Assembly: GCF_000812025.2 (NCBI RefSeq)
Contig: NZ_JWJE02000003.1
Span: 62,001-126,000 of the forward strand
Source of the DNA: Bacillus thermotolerans
GTDB taxonomy: Bacteria > Bacillota > Bacilli > Bacillales > Domibacillaceae
Reading direction: 5' to 3'
DNA length: 64,000 nt
Part shown: positions 1 through 9,037 of the stretch, in pieces
Numbering within the stretch: the first letter of the stretch is position 1
Layout: each line of letters starts with the position of its first letter
The notes under the pieces: model-generated
What the model saw: the letters and a program-made list of their open reading frames with translations, nothing else
The model's database searches: none
Told to the model about the DNA's origin: nothing
Translations under genes and position numbers: made by a program

Positions 1-2689
1 CGGCAGTTTTAATGACATCAAGGTTATGCTCGATCACTAGAACGGTGTCCCCGTTTTCCACCAGGCGCTGTAAAACGCTGAGCAGCCGGGAGATATCATC
101 GGCATGCAGGCCAGTCGTCGGTTCATCCAAGATATAGAAGGAGCGGCCTGTAGAACGGCGATGAAGCTCAGAAGCAAGCTTTACGCGCTGGGCTTCCCCG
201 CCGGACAGAGTGGTCGCCGGCTGGCCGAGCTTAATATAGCCAAGCCCCACGTCAGCAATCGTCTGCAGCTTGCGTTTAATTTTAGGAATATTTTCAAAGA
301 ACACAAGCGCATCCTCTACGGTCATATTCAGTACATCGGAAATGTTTTTGCCTTTATATTTTATCTCAAGTGTCTCCCGGTTATAGCGCTTGCCGTGACA
401 AACTTCACACGGAACATATACATCCGGCAAAAAGTGCATCTCAATTCTAATAATGCCGTCACCTCTGCAGGCTTCGCAACGGCCGCCCTTGACGTTAAAG
501 CTGAAGCGGCCTTTCTTATAGCCGCGCACCTTCGCCTCATTTGTTGCAGAAAACACTTCACGAATATCGTCAAATACTCCTGTGTACGTAGCTGGGTTGG
601 AGCGAGGGGTACGACCAATTGGTGATTGGTCAATATCAATGACTTTATCTAAATACTCAATCCCCTTTACCTCTCTGTGCTTGCCCGGCTTCTGCTTCGC
701 ACGGTTCAGCTTTTGGGCGAGCGCTTTATGAAGGATATCGTTCACAAGCGTGCTTTTGCCTGAACCGGATACGCCCGTTACAGCAGTAAACGTACCAAGC
801 GGAAATCTCGCTTTCACGTTTTTTAAGTTATTTTCCTTGGCTCCTATCACTTCTACCCAACGGTCGGTCGGCTCGCGGCGCTCCCTCGGCAGCGGAATAA
901 ATTTCTTCCCTGATAAATACTGGCCGGTCAGAGACTTCTCATCCTTCATGACTTCTTCAGGAGTGCCGGCAGAGATGACCTCGCCGCCATGAACCCCAGC
1001 ACCTGGTCCAATATCAATTAAGTAGTCGGCTGCCATCATTGTATCTTCATCATGCTCGACAACAATAAGGGTATTCCCAATATCCCGCATGTTCTGCAGT
1101 GTTTTAATCAAACGGTCATTGTCTCGCTGATGAAGGCCAATAGACGGCTCGTCCAGAATATAGAGCACACCTGTAAGCCTTGAACCAATCTGTGTCGCCA
1201 GCCGAATCCGCTGAGCTTCTCCGCCTGAAAGCGTGCCGGCTGAGCGGCTGAGCGTCAGATAATCCAGTCCAACATCATTCAAAAAGCCAAGACGCTCCTG
1301 GATTTCTCTTAAAATAAGCGCAGCGATCTTTCTTTCTTTTTCAGTCAATTCCAGTTCAGCAAAGAATGTCTTCGCTTCTACAATGGAGAAGTCCGCCGTT
1401 TCGCTAATGTGAAGACCGTTTACCTTTACAGCGAGAGCTTCCTTCTTCAGACGGTGACCTCGGCACGTCGTACACTTCTGCTCTCCCATATATTTTTCCA
1501 TCTGCTCACGTATGAAGTCAGAACTAGTCTCTTTATAGCGGCGCTCAACGTTGTTCAAGATGCCCTCAAAATAAATGTGGTTTTCACGGATTTGCCCAAA
1601 ATCATTTTCATAGCGGAAATGAATCCGTTCTTTTCCTGAACCGTGCAGGATCTTGTCTAGCTGCTCCTTAGGCAAATCCTTTACCGGTACATCCATATCA
1701 ATACCGTAATGGCGGCAGACCGATTCCAGCAGCTGCGGATAATATTGCGAGCTTGTCGGCTGCCAAGGGGCGATCGCGCCTTCTTTCAAGGTTAAATCAG
1801 GGTCCGGGATGACAAGCTCGACATCCACCTTTTGCTTATAGCCGATGCCATCACAGGTCGGGCAAGCGCCAAATGGGCTGTTAAAGGAGAACATGCGCGG
1901 TTCCAGCTCACCGATAGAAAAGCCGCAATGCGGGCAGGCATGATGCTCAGAAAATAGCAGCTCTTCCTTGCCGATGACATCAATGATGACATTCCCTTCA
2001 CCAAGCTTTAGAGCGGCCTCGAGGGAATCAGCGAGTCTCGATTCCACGCCGTCCTTCACTACAATGCGGTCGATGACGACTTCGATCGAGTGCTTTTTGT
2101 TCTTCTCCAGCTCAATCTCTTCCTCGACTTCTCTCATTTCACCGTCTACGCGAACTCTTACGTATCCTTCGCGCTTAATATCCTCAAGCACCTTGACGTG
2201 TGCGCCTTTTTTTCCTGAAACCACAGGCGCCAGCACTTGAAGCTTCGTCCGCTCCTCGTACTCCATGATGCGGTCCACCATTTGCTCGATCGTCTGCGAA
2301 GTAATCTCAATGCCGTGAACCGGGCACGTCGGCCGGCCGATACGGGCAAATAACAAGCGGAGATAATCGTAAATTTCCGTGACGGTTCCAACGGTCGAGC
2401 GCGGGTTGCGGCTTGTTGTTTTCTGATCAATCGAAATGGCCGGTGACAGCCCCTCGATCGCGTCCACATCCGGTTTATCCATCTGACCGAGAAACTGGCG
2501 GGCATACGCCGACAGCGACTCTACATACCGGCGCTGGCCCTCTGCATAGATCGTGTCAAAAGCCAGTGAGGATTTCCCCGAGCCTGATAAGCCGGTAACC
2601 ACCACCAGCTGATCACGCGGGATCGTTACATCTATATTCTTTAAATTATGTGCTCTTGCTCCTTTAATAACAATCTGATCTATTCCCAT
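1..2689 (-). CDS. uvrA: Excinuclease ABC subunit A (UvrA), partial
   Basis: DNA damage-recognition ATPase of nucleotide excision repair, which loads UvrB on lesions. About 896 residues are visible; the usual length is near 955, so the last ~60 residues lie beyond the left edge. The N-terminal Walker A (GLSGSGKS) begins near residue 31, and a second Walker A (GVSGSGKST) marks the second ABC module. Two LSGGEAQR signatures and paired CxxC zinc-finger motifs (CPTC; CEAC with CEVC) are readable. The ATG lies 7 bp after the uvrB stop codon, so uvrB-uvrA is one operon, as in other Bacilli. Confidence 0.97.
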   Translation of the reverse strand, partial: MGIDQIVIKGARAHNLKNIDVTIPRDQLVVVTGLSGSGKSSLAFDTIYAEGQRRYVESLSAYARQFLGQMDKPDVDAIEGLSPAISIDQKTTSRNPRSTVGTVTEIYDYLRLLFARIGRPTCPVHGIEITSQTIEQMVDRIMEYEERTKLQVLAPVVSGKKGAHVKVLEDIKREGYVRVRVDGEMREVEEEIELEKNKKHSIEVVIDRIVVKDGVESRLADSLEAALKLGEGNVIIDVIGKEELLFSEHHACPHCGFSIGELEPRMFSFNSPFGACPTCDGIGYKQKVDVELVIPDPDLTLKEGAIAPWQPTSSQYYPQLLESVCRHYGIDMDVPVKDLPKEQLDKILHGSGKERIHFRYENDFGQIRENHIYFEGILNNVERRYKETSSDFIREQMEKYMGEQKCTTCRGHRLKKEALAVKVNGLHISETADFSIVEAKTFFAELELTEKERKIAALILREIQERLGFLNDVGLDYLTLSRSAGTLSGGEAQRIRLATQIGSRLTGVLYILDEPSIGLHQRDNDRLIKTLQNMRDIGNTLIVVEHDEDTMMAADYLIDIGPGAGVHGGEVISAGTPEEVMKDEKSLTGQYLSGKKFIPLPRERREPTDRWVEVIGAKENNLKNVKARFPLGTFTAVTGVSGSGKSTLVNDILHKALAQKLNRAKQKPGKHREVKGIEYLDKVIDIDQSPIGRTPRSNPATYTGVFDDIREVFSATNEAKVRGYKKGRFSFNVKGGRCEACRGDGIIRIEMHFLPDVYVPCEVCHGKRYNRETLEIKYKGKNISDVLNMTVEDALVFFENIPKIKRKLQTIADVGLGYIKLGQPATTLSGGEAQRVKLASELHRRSTGRSFYILDEPTTGLHADDISRLLSVLQRLVENGDTVLVIEHNLDVIKTA

Positions 2690-2696
2690 GTAACAG

Positions 2697-4676
2697 TCAT
2701 CCTTCCGATTTCAACTCTAAAAGCGCATCGCGAAGCTCAGCAGCCCGTTCAAAATCAAGCGCTTTGGCCGCTTCCTTCATTTCGCTCTCCAGCTGTCCTA
2801 TTAAGCGGGCTCTTTCTTCTGCTGTTATTTTCTTGCCTGCAGCAGCTGTACCATAGCCTTCTGCCTCCTCAGCCGTATACGTCGCCCGAATGACATTATG
2901 GATGTCTTTCTGGATGGTTTGAGGAGTGATGCCATGCTCTTCGTTATATGCCTGCTGCTTCTCCCGGCGCCGCTTCGTTTCCTCGATCGCATTCTTCATA
3001 GAATCCGTCATCCGGTCAGCATACATAATGACATAGCCGTTCGCATTTCGGGCTGCCCGTCCAATTGTCTGAATGAGCGAGCGCTCTGAACGCAGGAAGC
3101 CTTCCTTATCTGCATCTAAAATGGTGACAAGGGATACCTCTGGAATGTCCAGTCCTTCTCTTAATAAGTTAATTCCGACCAGCACATCATACTTGCCGAG
3201 ACGGAGATCACGGATAATTTCAATGCGCTCGAGCGTTTTGATTTCTGAATGAAGATACTGTACTTTAATCCCCATTTCCTTCAAGTAATTCGTTAAATCC
3301 TCAGACATTTTCTTCGTCAGCGTCGTCACAAGCACACGCTCATTTCGGGCGGTGCGCTCATTGATTTCGTGAAGAAGATCATCAATCTGCCCCTCAATTG
3401 GACGCACATCAACAACCGGATCAAGCAGGCCGGTCGGCCGGATAATCTGCTCGGTCATATGCGGAGTATGATCGATTTCGTACGGACCAGGTGTGGCGGA
3501 TACGTAGACAATCTGATTGATATGCTTCTCGAACTCCTCAAATTTTAAAGGCCGGTTATCTTTTGCGGATGGCAGGCGGAAGCCATGATCCACCAGCACC
3601 TGCTTACGCGCCTGGTCGCCGTTGTACATGCCTCGGATTTGCGGAATGGTCACATGCGACTCATCAATAACCATTAAAAAGTCATCGGGGAAATAATCAA
3701 GCAGAGTGTACGGCGTTGATCCTGGCGGACGCAAGGTTAAATGGCGCGAGTAGTTCTCAATGCCTGAACAAAAGCCCATTTCCCTCATCATTTCCAGGTC
3801 ATAGCGTGTCCGCTGTTCAAGACGCTGGGCTTCGAGCAGCTTATCTTCTGCACGCAGTTCCTTCAGCCGCTCTTCCAGCTCCTGTTCGATATTCCCAATG
3901 GCGACGCGCATCTTCTCCTCGCGCGTAACGAAGTGGGAGGCCGGGAAGATGGCTACATGGTCACGGTCTCCGATGATTTCTCCCGTCAAGGCATCCACTT
4001 CCCGGATCCGGTCAATCTCATCCCCGAAAAACTCTACACGGAGACAATGCTCATCGCGGGACGCTGGAAAGATCTCCACTACATCTCCGCGTACACGGAA
4101 GGTTCCACGCTGGAACTCAATATCGTTCCGCTCATACTGTACATCAACGAGACGGCGAAGAAGATCATTCCGCTCAATCTCCATTCCGGTGCGCAGCGAA
4201 ATTACAAGGTCGCGATATTCCTCCGGCGAACCTAAGCCGTAAATACAGGAAACACTCGCAATGATAATGACATCCTCTCTCTCAAACAATGCGGATGTAG
4301 CTGAGTGGCGAAGCTTATCAATCTCATCGTTAATGCTTGCGTCCTTCTCAATGAATGTATCTGTTTGAGGCACATACGCCTCCGGCTGGTAATAATCGTA
4401 GTAGCTGACGAAGTATTCAACCGCATTGTTTGGAAAGAATTCCTTAAACTCGCTGTACAGCTGGCCCGCCAGCGTCTTATTGTGGGCAATCACAAGCGTC
4501 GGCTTATTGACTTCCTTAATCACATTGGAAATGGTAAAGGTCTTGCCTGTACCTGTGGCTCCAAGGAGTGTCTGGTGCTTTTTGCCTTCTCGAATGCCGT
4601 TTACAAGCTCCTTAATTGCTTTCGGCTGGTCACCTTGCGGACTGTACTTAGATACAAGATTAAATTCATTGGTCAT
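2697..4676 (-). CDS. uvrB: Excinuclease ABC subunit B (UvrB)
   Basis: Helicase-like subunit of UvrABC that verifies the lesion and recruits UvrC. At 659 residues it is full length for the family. Walker A GATGTGKT is near residue 39, the beta-hairpin region [12 protein letters not shown] follows near residue 92, helicase motifs DESH and the late IGRAARN motif are present, and the C-terminal UVR domain (near residues 625-659) is intact. The ATG is preceded by a G-rich ribosome binding site and overlaps the stop of a small upstream reading frame (ATGA). A LexA-like box lies about 160 bp upstream, in keeping with SOS control known for this operon in B. subtilis. Confidence 0.98.
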   Translation of the reverse strand: MTNEFNLVSKYSPQGDQPKAIKELVNGIREGKKHQTLLGATGTGKTFTISNVIKEVNKPTLVIAHNKTLAGQLYSEFKEFFPNNAVEYFVSYYDYYQPEAYVPQTDTFIEKDASINDEIDKLRHSATSALFEREDVIIIASVSCIYGLGSPEEYRDLVISLRTGMEIERNDLLRRLVDVQYERNDIEFQRGTFRVRGDVVEIFPASRDEHCLRVEFFGDEIDRIREVDALTGEIIGDRDHVAIFPASHFVTREEKMRVAIGNIEQELEERLKELRAEDKLLEAQRLEQRTRYDLEMMREMGFCSGIENYSRHLTLRPPGSTPYTLLDYFPDDFLMVIDESHVTIPQIRGMYNGDQARKQVLVDHGFRLPSAKDNRPLKFEEFEKHINQIVYVSATPGPYEIDHTPHMTEQIIRPTGLLDPVVDVRPIEGQIDDLLHEINERTARNERVLVTTLTKKMSEDLTNYLKEMGIKVQYLHSEIKTLERIEIIRDLRLGKYDVLVGINLLREGLDIPEVSLVTILDADKEGFLRSERSLIQTIGRAARNANGYVIMYADRMTDSMKNAIEETKRRREKQQAYNEEHGITPQTIQKDIHNVIRATYTAEEAEGYGTAAAGKKITAEERARLIGQLESEMKEAAKALDFERAAELRDALLELKSEG

Positions 4677-4783
4677 CTCTCAACCCCCCATCCTTCCGTT
4701 TCATATATTTCATCTATTTCTTCCATGCCGGTCAAAGGCCGATCATATGGTTCTTGTGCTTCAACAAGGTCGATAGTAATCAT
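4673..4783 (-). CDS. Small acidic reading frame coupled to uvrB
   Basis: A 36-codon frame ([10 protein letters not shown]... to GWGVER) whose TGA overlaps the uvrB ATG. A second ATG three codons upstream (4792) is possible. GGGG precedes the chosen ATG by a few bases. The C-terminal codons contain the uvrB ribosome binding site, so translation of this frame could couple to uvrB. The peptide is rich in Glu and Asp and I do not recognise it. It may be a real small protein, a coupling leader, or chance. Confidence 0.35.
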   Translation of the reverse strand: MITIDLVEAQEPYDRPLTGMEEIDEIYETEGWGVER

Positions 4784-4829
4784 AATCCCCATTTTAGCAT
4801 AATCAAAACCTTGCTTACCACTAATATGC

Positions 4830-4841
4830 GTACGTATGTTC
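4830..4841 (-). promoter_or_regulatory. Candidate LexA (DinR) box upstream of uvrBA
   Basis: On the minus strand the site reads GAAC-ATAC-GTAC, one mismatch from the Bacillus SOS core GAAC-N4-GTTC, with A/T and purine/pyrimidine positions in the central four bases fitting the consensus. It lies 154 bp before uvrB. SOS control of uvrBA is established in B. subtilis; the use of this site is inferred. Confidence 0.45.
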
Positions 4842-4857
4842 TACAGCGCTTTCACCA

Positions 4858-4884
4858 TAAAAAAGCCAGGCATACACCTGGCTT
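4858..4884 (-). terminator. Rho-independent terminator after the glutaredoxin gene
   Basis: Perfect 8-bp stem AAGCCAGG/CCTGGCTT with a 6-nt loop, followed on the minus strand by a run of six T. It ends the persulfide dioxygenase-glutaredoxin unit and separates it from uvrBA. Confidence 0.85.
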
Positions 4885-4921
4885 CAGCTGAGTGTTTACG
4901 CAAGCAGCACTCACTCCATAT

Positions 4922-5155
4922 TTACTTCTTGATTAGCTCCATCACCGCATCGGGATCAAAGCCAAAAATCCAATCGCCATTGATGTTCGTTTGCGGCACG
5001 CCCATTTGGCCTGTCGTTTCGACTAGCCGCTGAGCCGCTTTGCGGTCCTGTTGTACGTTCACTTCTTTAAAAGGAATATCCTGTGCCTGCAAAAAAGCTT
5101 TCATCATTTCGCAATAAGGACATGTATTTGTTGAATAGACGGTTACTTCATTCAT
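4922..5155 (-). CDS. Glutaredoxin-like thiol oxidoreductase
   Basis: A 77-residue single-domain thioredoxin-fold protein with the glutaredoxin active site CPYC at residues 12-15 and the cis-proline segment GVPQT near residue 53. It should reduce disulfides or persulfides in the cytoplasm. Its ATG overlaps the stop of the upstream persulfide dioxygenase gene by 4 bp (ATGA), which implies translational coupling and a shared role in sulfane sulfur or low-molecular-weight thiol chemistry. The best general match is the NrdH/YruB type of small glutaredoxin; the exact substrate cannot be read from sequence. Confidence 0.85.
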   Translation of the reverse strand: MNEVTVYSTNTCPYCEMMKAFLQAQDIPFKEVNVQQDRKAAQRLVETTGQMGVPQTNINGDWIFGFDPDAVMELIKK

Positions 5156-6582
5156 TTCTTTTCCTCCTTGTCACCTTGTTCAACGGGTCCACCTGCTTTC
5201 TCCCAGCCGTCAAAGCCGGTGAGCAGGTTCTCCACATTTTTAAACCCTTTGGCCTGCAGCAGGCTCGTTCCGATAGCTGAGCGGGCCCCTGTTTGGCAGT
5301 GGACAATAAGTTTCTTGTCCTTTGGAAGCTGACCTGCTTCCTCTTCTAAGTCTCCAAGCATGTGGTGATGAGCGGTCGGAATGTGTCCTTCGTCCCACTC
5401 CCTCTGCTGCCGGACATCAATCACGTATACGTCTTCCTTTGAATATTGCTCTTTTAACCGCTCAGCGTCAATGTTTCTGTACTTCTCCAGGGCATCTGCC
5501 TCTTTTAGCACAGACGGACTGACAAAGGCAGCGATCCGGTCCAAGCCGATGGACTGAAGGGAACGGCGAATGCTTTCTGTCTGCTCTTCGGCTGCTATAA
5601 CAGCCAGTGTATGCTCATAATCGAGAAGCCAGCCAGCCCAGTTCGTAAAGATTCTTGTATACGGCAGATTGATGGTTCCCTTCAAATGCCCCGCCGCGAA
5701 TTCCCGGCTGTCTCTCGTATCGATCACCGTTACGTCCGAACGGTTCATATATGCCCTCAAGTCCGTTAAGTGCTCCACATAAGGAATGGTTTCATTCGCC
5801 AGCACGTTCGGCCCTCCCTTGTTCACCTTTTTCATTACCGAGAAATAGGCCGGCGGTTCAGGCTGGTCCTTTAACAGCTCTTCATGAAAGCCTTCTTTAC
5901 TCATTTCCTTTAGAGCCCAATTGTTTGCTTTTTCGTAGCCTACAGTAGAAATGGGTACAGCTCCGAGTGACTTGCCGCAAGCACTGCCGGCTCCATGTCC
6001 CGGCCAAACAATCAAATGATCTGGCAGCTGCTTAAATACCTGAATCGAATCATACATTTGCCCGGCACCGGTCTCTGCTGTCCCCTGCAGCTGAACCGCT
6101 TTTTCCAGCAAGTCCGGCCGGCCAACGTCCCCCACGAAAACAAAATCTCCTGTGAATATACCCATTGGTACCGCTGACCCGCTCCCACGATCGGTTAAAA
6201 TGAAAGAAATGCTTTCCGGTGTGTGTCCCGGTGTATGCATGACTTTAAACTCCACTTTTCCGACCATGAACACATCGCCATCTTTAAGAAGGTTCACAGA
6301 CAGCCCGTCCGTGAACTCATACTTCCACTCTTTGCCCCCCTCATCGGATAAGTATAACGCTGCTCCGTAATCGCTGGCCATCTGCCTGGCTCCTGAAACA
6401 AAATCCGCATGAATATGTGTTTCAGCCGCTGCCGTTAGACGAAACCCTTCTTTCCTTGCCGTTTCAATGTAAGGGGTCAAATCACGTGCAGGGTCGATCA
6501 CAATCGCTTCCCCTGTTTTCTGGCAAGCAATCATATAAGAGTATTGAGATAACTGTTCATCCGCATACGAACGAAAAAACAT
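5152..6582 (-). CDS. Persulfide dioxygenase-rhodanese fusion (CstB-like)
   Basis: A 476-residue fusion. The N-terminal metallo-beta-lactamase domain carries the ETHE1-type metal motif THIHADF near residue 67 and later HTPGHTPES and GDFVFVGDVGRPDLL, as in persulfide dioxygenases. Two rhodanese domains follow: the first (about residues 275-360) has no Cys at the active-site position, the second carries CQTGARS and should be active. The family oxidises glutathione- or bacillithiol-type persulfides to sulfite and can make thiosulfate. The ATG at 6582 was chosen because ATGGAGG lies just upstream; an in-frame upstream extension has no ribosome binding site. It overlaps the glutaredoxin gene. Confidence 0.9.
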   Translation of the reverse strand: MFFRSYADEQLSQYSYMIACQKTGEAIVIDPARDLTPYIETARKEGFRLTAAAETHIHADFVSGARQMASDYGAALYLSDEGGKEWKYEFTDGLSVNLLKDGDVFMVGKVEFKVMHTPGHTPESISFILTDRGSGSAVPMGIFTGDFVFVGDVGRPDLLEKAVQLQGTAETGAGQMYDSIQVFKQLPDHLIVWPGHGAGSACGKSLGAVPISTVGYEKANNWALKEMSKEGFHEELLKDQPEPPAYFSVMKKVNKGGPNVLANETIPYVEHLTDLRAYMNRSDVTVIDTRDSREFAAGHLKGTINLPYTRIFTNWAGWLLDYEHTLAVIAAEEQTESIRRSLQSIGLDRIAAFVSPSVLKEADALEKYRNIDAERLKEQYSKEDVYVIDVRQQREWDEGHIPTAHHHMLGDLEEEAGQLPKDKKLIVHCQTGARSAIGTSLLQAKGFKNVENLLTGFDGWEKAGGPVEQGDKEEKK

Positions 6583-6676
6583 ATAACAGCCTCCATTTCT
6601 TGAAAAAATCCATTTATCCATCATTACCCTCTACCCTATTTAGAAGCCCATAAAAATCCCTTCCTCAATAGAACCC

Positions 6677-6717
6677 CAAAAAAAATGCCAGCTGCCTGTA
6701 ATGGCGGCAGCCAGCAT
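6677..6717 (-). terminator. Terminator after csbA
   Basis: Stem ATGC..GCTGCC pairing with GGCAGC..GCAT (a 2x2 internal mismatch) around a short loop, followed on the minus strand by eight T. It lies between csbA and the persulfide dioxygenase gene. Confidence 0.75.
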
Positions 6718-6771
6718 CTTACACGAAACCTTCCCTAGTACAGCCTTGCAGCAGCCAGGTGAGGCATTGCT

Positions 6772-7008
6772 TTATTTTTCTTTATATGCTTCTTTTCTCA
6801 TCATGCGCCCAGCCAGCCAAAAGCCGAATGTTAAGGATGCCGCGTCGATGATAATAAGCGGCCACGTATGCGTATAGCCTTTATAAGCGGAAGCCGCAAT
6901 GAGCGCTACTGCCAGCAAAAGGCCCATAAAATGATTCAGCGTCACTCTAGTAAAAAACACAACGAGAAAACCCGGCATGAAGATAGCTAATAAAATTTTG
7001 TCTACCAT
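6772..7008 (-). CDS. csbA: CsbA-type small membrane protein (DUF2198)
   Basis: A 78-residue protein with about three hydrophobic segments (near residues 5-20, 25-42, 48-66) and a basic C-terminus. Its sequence and position upstream of uvrBA match CsbA, a membrane protein controlled by SigB in B. subtilis; its function is unknown. GGAGAGTGAGATC precedes the ATG. I did not find a clear SigB promoter directly upstream here, so stress control is not shown by the sequence. In B. subtilis csbA is next to uvrB; here two sulfur-metabolism genes lie between them. Confidence 0.88.
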   Translation of the reverse strand: MVDKILLAIFMPGFLVVFFTRVTLNHFMGLLLAVALIAASAYKGYTHTWPLIIIDAASLTFGFWLAGRMMRKEAYKEK

Positions 7009-7088
7009 GATCTCACTCTCCGCAAGATTCTGTTTGTGCCTTTATCATACTGGAACCTTTTAGGATTAGAAAGACTTTTTTAAAAGAA

Positions 7089-7733
7089 TTATTCATTCCC
7101 ATATTTCTGGACGATCTTCTCAGTCATATAGTGAAGCTCGGTATACGGGATGAACTCTTCCGCAAGCATATCTGGCAGAATGTTTTCAATGAAATACTGA
7201 ACACAATGCATATCCCGGAACTTAATAATCGTAGACAGTGCCTCCTGGTACACCTCTAAAAACAACGGCTCCGGGTTCCGTTTCAGAATCTCTCCAAATG
7301 ATTCATACAGTAAATCCACTTTGTCCGCTACAGACAAAATCCGGCCCTCGAGCGTATCGTCTTTCCCTTCCTTAAAACGTTCCGTATAGATCTCCTGCAG
7401 CTCAGGCGGAAATTCCTGTTCCACAAACTTCTTCGCCATCTGCTCTTCTACTTGCGAGAACAAATCCTTCAGCTCTTCTGAAGCATATTTCACCGGCGTC
7501 TTAATGTCGCCCGTAAACAGCTCGGCATAGTCGTGGTTCAAGGCCTTTTCATACAGAGAGCGCCAATTCACCTCATTGCCAGCCATTTCTTCTATTGTCC
7601 CTAAGAATTGGGCAATCTTTGTCACTTTAAAGGAATGAGCCGCTACCGTATGCGGCTGGTATGTAAACTTACCCGGCATGCGAAACAAATGCTCTAAATC
7701 TGACAAACTTTTAAAGTAATTATGCACTCCCAT
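7089..7733 (-). CDS. HD-domain phosphohydrolase (YfbR-like)
   Basis: A 214-residue HD-superfamily protein. The metal ligands are visible as AAHSF near residue 33, NHDYAE near residue 68, and a later D in SVADKVD near residue 138. The layout resembles 5'-deoxynucleotidase YfbR and related HD hydrolases that act on nucleotides. The start at 7733 is chosen because AAGGAG lies 9-10 bases upstream; a longer frame begins with TTG but lacks a ribosome binding site. It stands alone, with csbA downstream and uppP divergent. The substrate is an inference from the family. Confidence 0.8.
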   Translation of the reverse strand: MGVHNYFKSLSDLEHLFRMPGKFTYQPHTVAAHSFKVTKIAQFLGTIEEMAGNEVNWRSLYEKALNHDYAELFTGDIKTPVKYASEELKDLFSQVEEQMAKKFVEQEFPPELQEIYTERFKEGKDDTLEGRILSVADKVDLLYESFGEILKRNPEPLFLEVYQEALSTIIKFRDMHCVQYFIENILPDMLAEEFIPYTELHYMTEKIVQKYGNE

Positions 7734-7874
7734 GTACCCACTCTCCTTCAAATAATCATTTAAGCAGACAACACAGCTAATGAAAAACCAAGCATGTCTC
7801 TTTCAATATGGACATACCTTTATTGTAACTATACAAACGTGAAGTCGCTATTTATTTTCTCTAGAGGTGAACAA

Positions 7875-8705
7875 ATGAATTGGTGGGAGCTGTTTGTTGC
7901 TTTAATTCTTGGTCTAGTGGAAGGGGCTACCGAGTTTGCGCCCGTTTCCTCTACCGGTCACATGATTATAGTGGATGATATCTTGTTGAAGTCAAAGGAA
8001 TTATTCTCTGAGCCCGTGGCTAACACTTTCAAGGTTGTTATTCAGCTCGGTTCCATTCTCGCCGTTGTGGTCGTGTTTAAAGAGCGAATCCTTCAGCTGC
8101 TCGGCTTGAAAAAAGAAAACAGCGCTTCAGGTTCTTCTGGAACCCGACTGTCACTGCTTCATGTGTTGGTTGGGTTGATTCCGGCGATCATACTAGGCTT
8201 TTTATTCGAGGATTATATTGATGAACATCTATTCAGCGTGCATACTGTACTGATTGGATTAGTTACCGGTGCCTTTCTTATGCTGGCAGCTGACTGGCTG
8301 GCGCCTTCACATGTCAGAACAGAAACAGTCGATGATATTACTTTTTCTCAGGCCTTCCTTGTCGGCTTGTTTCAATGTATTGCCCTTTGGCCCGGCTTTT
8401 CACGCTCCGGTTCTACGATCTCCGGCGGGGTGCTACTCGGCATGAGCCACCGGGCAGCGGCTGACTTTACCTTTATTATGGCCATGCCGATTATGGCAGG
8501 GGCAAGTGCTTTATCACTTTTTAAAAACTGGGAGTACTTTACGATGGAGGCACTTCCCTTTTTCACCGTCGGTTTCATTAGCGCCTTTATCTTCGCGCTG
8601 CTGTCGATCCGCTTTTTCCTCGCCTTGATCAACCGAATTCAGTTAACACCATTTGCGATTTACCGGATCGTGCTGGCAGCTGTTATTTACTTTTTCTTTC
8701 TATAG
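7875..8705 (+). CDS. uppP: Undecaprenyl-diphosphatase (UppP/BacA)
   Basis: Integral membrane enzyme that dephosphorylates undecaprenyl pyrophosphate for cell-wall lipid carrier recycling and gives bacitracin tolerance. The 276 residues contain both family motifs: GATEFAPVSSTGHM near residue 17 and PGFSRSGSTI near residue 172, with seven to eight membrane segments. AGAGGTGAACAA precedes the ATG; an upstream in-frame ATG (7794) has no ribosome binding site and would add 27 residues unlike the family. It is monocistronic. Confidence 0.96.
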   Translation: MNWWELFVALILGLVEGATEFAPVSSTGHMIIVDDILLKSKELFSEPVANTFKVVIQLGSILAVVVVFKERILQLLGLKKENSASGSSGTRLSLLHVLVGLIPAIILGFLFEDYIDEHLFSVHTVLIGLVTGAFLMLAADWLAPSHVRTETVDDITFSQAFLVGLFQCIALWPGFSRSGSTISGGVLLGMSHRAAADFTFIMAMPIMAGASALSLFKNWEYFTMEALPFFTVGFISAFIFALLSIRFFLALINRIQLTPFAIYRIVLAAVIYFFFL

Positions 8706-9037
8706 CAAACGAAAGCCAGGCGTCCCAAGAAAGAGAACGCCTAGCTTCAGTTTGTAAACAAAAGGCGAAGAGAGAACGATTATTTGAAAGCATCTGCTTC
8801 TTTATATACGTGAAAAGCATAGGGCTATCCAAACTTTGTAAACTGATGTTGATTGGAATGGAAGGCGCGAAGACTCCTGCGGGATCAGCGGGACAGGTGA
8901 GACCCCGCACAAGCGAAGCTTGAGGAGGCTCACCGCCCGCCCCGCGGAAAGCGAAGCGCCTGGAGTGCAATCAACGGCCCTATTTTAAGATAAACAGGTG
9001 GCAGAGAAGTGTCTGCAGCCTAAAGCCAGGCGTTCTG
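8706..9037. other. Gene-free region between uppP and the monooxygenase gene
   Basis: This 332-bp gap between convergent genes holds no convincing reading frame. It has a weak hairpin just after the uppP stop (AGGCGT with ACGCCT), which may end transcription, and a 126-bp palindromic repeat (8849-8974, listed separately). Confidence 0.7.
8849..8974. repeat. Bacillaceae-type dispersed palindromic repeat
   Basis: The element is bounded by TTGATT and AATCAA and can fold into one long stem: GGCGC pairs with GCGCC, GCGGG with CCCGC, and GGTGAG with CTCACC around a small central hairpin (AGC/GCT). The internal phrases ACTCCTGCGGGA, GGTGAGACCCCGC and CCCGCGGAAAGCGAAG are, from memory, typical of a non-coding repeat scattered through many Bacillaceae genomes. 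It encodes nothing obvious. Whether it is a MITE-like element or an RNA is not known to me. Confidence 0.65.
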
